From contig JAITYX010000065.1 in the NCBI GenBank assembly GCA_021018815.1, positions 1,473,001-1,537,000 on the forward strand: a stretch of 64,000 nucleotides of DNA, read 5' to 3'. The translations under genes and the position numbers were made by a program. This DNA is from Talinum fruticosum. Taxonomy: Eukaryota > Streptophyta > Magnoliopsida > Caryophyllales > Talinaceae. Within the stretch, counting starts at the first letter, position 1, and each line of letters opens with the position of its first letter. The notes under the pieces are model-generated. The model was not told the DNA's origin. It made no database searches and saw nothing but the letters and a program-made list of their open reading frames with translations. Shown here in pieces: positions 59,401 to 64,000 of the stretch.

Positions 59401-62400
59401 AGAAAGTGGGGGCATATTAGGCAATTTACCTTTTAACTATTTTGATTTTTAGTTAACCTTGGCTTTCCCGATCCCACTAAAATAACATGTAATTTGAAAT
59501 GGAGTATTAAATTTCTGGATTCACCACTGCACACTCACACATTAAAACATACAAAGAGATCAACTCACTTAAAATGCTTCCATGAAATAAGTTAACATCT
59601 CAATTAGTTACATTACTTTCTCCTTTCTTATTTGAAATATTTCAGTCCCCCACCTCAGAATGGAGTTTCAAACACAGTCAATTAGCTCATCGAGGGGCAA
59701 AGCAGAGGAAAAGAAAGCAAAGCGGAGGAAAAGAAAGCAAAGCGCATGGCAGAAACGTATGCACAGATACAACTTAAAACTAGAACCAAACCCATCAGCC
59801 AGCAACTTTAACTGTTGAAAAAACTTCCCCAATGCTAAAGGCCAATTCTTGTGCAGGATATCAATCTCTACTAGAAACAGCCAAAGAGAAATAAAAGAGC
59901 ATTGCAGGTTCAAAATTTGATCGTTGATGTGAAGTATAAGGTTGATTTTGCAAGAGATTCAACCCCTCAATCATAGAACACAATGGTATATTAGAGGATG
60001 ATTTATTCTCCACACCATAATTCCATAATTGTCAATTGAGTGTGATGGAAGCTACTCCACATACCTTCTCATCCAAAGAATGAATATAACTTTCTGTAGG
60101 GCTTAGGACTCGGCCAAAAGGTAATGGAAACTCTATGTCACCCCACCTGCAGTGTATATAAAGTGAGTTTGAAAAAAAAACATTTGAAACAAGGAAACCT
60201 AAAACAGCTAAATTGTTATGAAATAGAAATTTTGATTTACTTGTTAAAATTCTTGAAAGCAGCTGTATCATCAAGTTCTCCTCTCATATCCAATGGATAG
60301 GGCTCCCCGTTGACCAATGTAAATGGATTCATCTCCAAGAAGGTAAAGTCCAGATCTGAAAATCATCCAGACGAATAAAATGAGCACAAAGAACAATGCT
60401 GTAAGCCTAGTCCTACTACATCAATTAAAGCAACAAAAGGGAAATGTGTTAAATATTTACAAATTCACAATCAATATTTATGATTCTACATGTGCAAATT
60501 TGATTAGTTACAGCATATGTTCACATAAAAACCAAATGACTAACAAACTTTTAACACTCCAGCTGAGCATACCCTGGAAAACTGCAAAAACGCCCTTGAT
60601 GAAATCTCCGATTTTTCCACGTATCTGTAAGAAAAATAATAGGTAAGAATGAATACAAAGTAAATAATAAAGACACTACTTCTAAGTAGAGCCCAAGATG
60701 GCTGCATGAGAACACTCCTCTACAGTCTACACACATTGCCAGCAATAAATCAATATTATCCAGCCTTAATCCATGCATCTCAAATGGGCTATTCACACGG
60801 GCCTATCTGTTAAACAAATTTGCTATGCTGCACTACTCCAGTAAATCATGTGCTCTGCAGCTTAACTCTGTTAGGATTTACCTAAATAATCTATTTCTTT
60901 ATGGATTGGAAAGCCAGGCACCCCTAGTAAGTCCTTGTCCATGGATAACCCATTAGGGTTGGGAAACCCTGGGCGCCCAGACCCAAGCCCAAAAAAGTCT
61001 GGAAGATCCACTCCGTGATACCTTTCGGGAAGAAGGCTCATGCCACTTGAGCTAAAGCTCATCAGCATCTGTACCCTAATAATAGAATGACCAGATTATA
61101 AGGTAAAGATGGGATCTACCTCCAAGGGAAGTGTAGCAATCAATGGAGCACATGCTTCATTTATCAAAGGTTTCTCGGTTGGCAAAAATATCGTCTTGAC
61201 CTGTACATTTCAAATGCCAAGAGTTTTGATGATGCTTGCTAGAGAATGTTGTGATTGATCAAACAACTCAAATCTAGCACTAAGATGGCATACCTTATCC
61301 CAGTTCTCTTCAATTTCAATACCACCACACACTGAGAAGCTTATGGTGCAACCAAGCCTTTCTGATACAATGGAGAGATAAAACTCTTGATCATGAGGAA
61401 CAAATGGTTCAACAATAAATGTGGTGACAGGGGCCTTGCAACCTCCGACCTCAACCTGAAAGGTACAAATTGCTGTATTACTGTATACATACAGGCAACA
61501 ATCATCATTTCCAGACAGCTCATGCTTTAAGAGGCATTGGCTTTTGCATGACTGCAAGGGAATCATATGGGGGTGACATTCTCGATGACCCGACAAATAC
61601 ATTACATGTCCAAAAAGCAGATGGCAAAAGGCGCTTGTATCAGGTTGGGGTTATGTTTACAGCGTGAGTGAGTGGCTTTAGGGAGAGTAATTGAAAGTGA
61701 CTCCTTGAGATCATCTCAGCAATAAAGAAGATATTCACTTCAATTAATACAGTGTCATTCTAGATGACACTTTCACTTCATAAGGATTTCTAGGCATTTT
61801 CTAGTCATGTCAAAACAACTAGTAATCTGGTGGTTCACTATTTGGCTTGATTATAGTCTTTTGTGCTAGATAGTTGAATGTGGATGGAAGAGGGTTTTGA
61901 TGCTATCGACAACTGTGCTTCATCATATCAAAAAGTAAATTTCCCTCTCAAAAAGATTAAATTTTGTTTAAAAAAATTTATTCATTCCATGCACCTCCTT
62001 CCCAATCCGCTCTTTCACAAACTCTGCAACTTGAGCCAGATCTAAATTCAATGCCACAAGCCCACTCTTGCCACGCTTTCCAAACAGCATATCTGGTTTT
62101 ACAACCAATTTGGAAGATGACAACCATGTATGTTCATTCACCAATTCTGTGAAATCGGTTGATTCGGTCACCTGGTTGATCACAAAGACATTAATATTAA
62201 AGGATCAGATGAATACTTCAAAAACATCAACTCTAGCCTATAGCCTTGTCACCAAAACAAGGACAAACCCAAAATATTTTCACTTCAATGTTACTTAACC
62301 ATGCATTATGCATTGAGGCACAAAGAAATTGACCATACAGAGTATATATCTTGGACTATACATTTGCCCTATAGAAATGAAGATTTATGCAATTTCACCA

Positions 62401-62783
62401 ACACAAATAAGCAATTTGATCATACAGAGATTCAATGAGACACACTGAAGCTGGATCAAGTTCCATGGAGGCGGTATCCATTGTGGGTACTGCTCTTATC
62501 ATTACAGCTTAACAATTCCAATTGAAAACAAATTCAACAAAGAGATCGAATCAAATTAGATTAATCTAAAACACCCATCAACATAAATCATAAACCCAGA
62601 TGGCCACTAAATCTTAGCAACCCAATACTCAGATTAAGTCATCAAACAAACAAGAGAACTAAGAAAGGAAGAAGGGAAAAATACTTGAGCAGAGCAAATC
62701 GGCAAATCGATCCCAGCAAGACGTTTAAGGTGCTGCTTTAGGAGCCTCTTGGAATCGTACTCCCTGATCTTCTTCCTCGCCAT
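56421..62783 (-). CDS. ACLA: ATP-citrate lyase subunit A (ACLA), 12 exons, intact
   Basis: Coding exons on the minus strand: 62783-62685, 62171-61995, 61455-61294, 61200-61120, 60624-60573, 60355-60241, 60146-60065, 58288-58193, 57772-57671, 57555-57439, 57336-57220, 56492-56421. All introns have GT/AG ends and the frame is continuous for 423 residues, the length of Arabidopsis ACLA. It starts '[14 protein letters not shown]' and contains '[19 protein letters not shown]' (ATP-grasp), 'FIVEPFVPH', 'LEMNPFTLV', '[15 protein letters not shown]' and '[18 protein letters not shown]' (citrate-binding part). With subunit B it forms the cytosolic ATP-citrate lyase, which makes acetyl-CoA and oxaloacetate from citrate, ATP and CoA. 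The acetyl-CoA feeds sterol, flavonoid, wax and malonyl-CoA synthesis. No lesion seen. Confidence 0.97.
58289..60064 (-). other. ACLA intron 7 (1.8 kb)
   Basis: The longest ACLA intron. It contains no supported gene. Near 59200-59355 the words 'catccggtac' and 'gtaccggatg' face each other in inverted orientation, a possible decayed MITE. Open frames in it are fortuitous. Confidence 0.6.
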
Positions 62784-62940
62784 TAGCAACAATATCAATT
62801 CAAGAGAGAGAGAGAGAGATGGGTGTGATAAGCAGGGGAGGTTGTTAGGTGCCCGATTTAAAGCTTTCAAAAGTACTTAAGGAGTTACTGTGGAAATTAG
62901 TTTTGCAGGATGCGAGAGGGGTAGATGAGCGGCGCGGACA
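62784..62940 (-). promoter_or_regulatory. ACLA 5' untranslated region and proximal promoter
   Basis: Upstream of the ATG lies a (GA)n tract (62802-62819 on the plus strand, CT repeat on the coding strand), a common plant core-promoter or 5' leader element. No TATA box assigned with confidence. Confidence 0.45.
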
Positions 62941-63105
62941 ATATAGACGAACTGTAAAAATGATGTAATGGGCAGTGAGACAGAGAGGGAGTCACAGATG
63001 GGGGATGGGGTAGTTGGGTCATTCTAAGTATGAGTTAGCTACAACAAACAACCAGAGGCTTTAGCACGGGCCCACTCGATGCGGTGACGATCCCAAAGGT
63101 GTAAT

Positions 63106-63260
63106 AAAGGACAGGACACTATATCTAATCCAACTCATCCATTGAATTTGGGGCCAACGCAATACTTTGGGTTACAAAAAAGAAAGGACAGGACACCGTA
63201 TCTAATCCAACTCATCCATTGAATTTAGGGCCAACCCAATACTTTGGGTGAGAAAAAAGA
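63106..63260. repeat. 77-bp tandem duplication
   Basis: The block beginning 'ggacaggacac' at 63109 recurs at 63186 with few differences (for example 'ctatatctaatc' versus 'cgtatctaatc'), both ending in an 'aaaaaagaaa' run. Confidence 0.85.
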
Positions 63261-63862
63261 AACTAGAATCGATAAATCAAAACGAAAATTAACTGAATTG
63301 AATCAATATCGATAAATCGAATAAGTTTAAAATTTTAATTAGTCGATTTATGCGGTTACTATTTTAATTTAAGATTTTTTAGCTGACAGTTTACCAATTA
63401 AATTTTTAAGTTAATTTTCAAACAGAAATTTGTAATGATTTTTGATTTACCAATTGCTAATTTTGCTATTGCTAATGCACACTATGCAAGCATCCTATCA
63501 GGCTAACACTTGTTTTTTACCCTTCTATTAAAAAAACACTTATTTTTACCCATGGCTAAACCAACTAGAAGCAATCAAATGTTTTTTTTTTTTTGTTTAA
63601 TCACCTAGAAGTAATCTATTATACACGTAAATGATGTATTTTATATGCGAAAATTTTACATATAGATCTAGTGAGATTTGATATAATAATTTATGAAACT
63701 TATAAATTTAGATAAATAATTCTGTAACTTTTAAGGTATTGACAAATATTTTAGTTACCTAAAAATATAGCGAGGAAGTTGTTTTTCCGGATTGAAAAAA
63801 TGATATGGCCCATGAAATAATGTATATGCCCTCTCATTTCTCCAATGTAATGATTTAACAAA

Positions 63863-63864
<2 letters not shown>

Positions 63865-63946
<82 letters not shown>
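63865..63946. repeat. Palindromic AAT/ATT microsatellite
   Basis: About 12 AAT/ATA units run directly into about 14 ATT units, giving a near-perfect inverted repeat with the centre around 63900-63904. Confidence 0.9.
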
Positions 63947-63947
<1 letters not shown>

Positions 63948-64000
63948 TTGGTTAAATGAATCTAAAAGTTTTTTTTTTGTGGAAATAGAAAAAAATCAAC

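Larger units (their letters stand above)
62941..64000. other. Intergenic DNA upstream of ACLA
   Basis: AT-rich. It holds a tandem duplication (63106-63260) and a trinucleotide palindrome (63865-63946). No gene or complete transposon recognised. Confidence 0.5.

Noticed and set aside
60871..61068. Open frame in ACLA intron 4 (minus strand, same strand as ACLA)
   Set aside because: Known ACLA proteins have no insert there, and the exon junctions on both sides are in phase without it.

Overview
This window is nuclear DNA of a flowering plant, most likely a eudicot. The evidence is a complete spliced gene with eudicot-like protein, a P-class pentatricopeptide (PPR) gene split by an intron, and about 48.7 kb of nested plant LTR retrotransposons and a Mutator-like transposon. 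There is no bacterial operon, CRISPR array or defence locus.

Region 1-48750 is one nest of transposable elements. (a) Gypsy B, minus strand, is outermost. Its 5' LTR starts at 48750 and its gag is cut at 32894. (b) Gypsy A, plus strand, 1-32893, sits in gypsy B gag. It is a very large Tat-type Ty3/gypsy element with protease, reverse transcriptase, two RNase H domains and integrase, then about 6 kb carrying antisense ORFs (one a plant mobile domain, one DUF7745-like) and a 3' LTR with an internal duplication. Its 5' LTR lies left of the window. (c) Copia 1, plus strand, 5936-23533, interrupts gypsy A between RNase H and integrase, with a perfect 5-bp target duplication CAATT. (d) A Mutator-like element (MULE), 11608-18330, is inserted in the reverse transcriptase catalytic motif of copia 1, with TIRs of about 160 bp and a 9-bp duplication. 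It carries a minus-strand transposase and a convergent plus-strand GRF zinc-finger ORF. (e) A solo copia LTR, 14657-16225, with target duplication CCCAG, interrupts the MULE transposase. On the other arm, (f) copia 2, minus strand, 35687-47444, sits in the gypsy B LTR, and (g) a second solo LTR, 36044-37461, sits inside the 3' LTR of copia 2. All element coding regions are broken by stops and frameshifts.

Region 48751-64000 is the genic part. A PPR gene resembling Arabidopsis At3g06430 (PPR2/EMB2750) lies at 50895-54992 on the plus strand. It has one intron holding a PIF/Harbinger-like MITE and at least four reading-frame lesions. The ATP-citrate lyase A-subunit gene (ACLA) lies at 56421-62783 on the minus strand. 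It has twelve exons with GT/AG junctions and reads as an uninterrupted 423-residue protein. The two genes are convergent. The window ends in AT-rich intergenic DNA with a palindromic AAT/ATT microsatellite.

The two copia elements share a third ORF downstream of pol, as in Sirevirus-type elements. Differences between repeat copies often take the form CTG versus CTCG (CAG versus CGAG), which suggests either a systematic sequencing error in methylated repeats or an unusual mutation bias.
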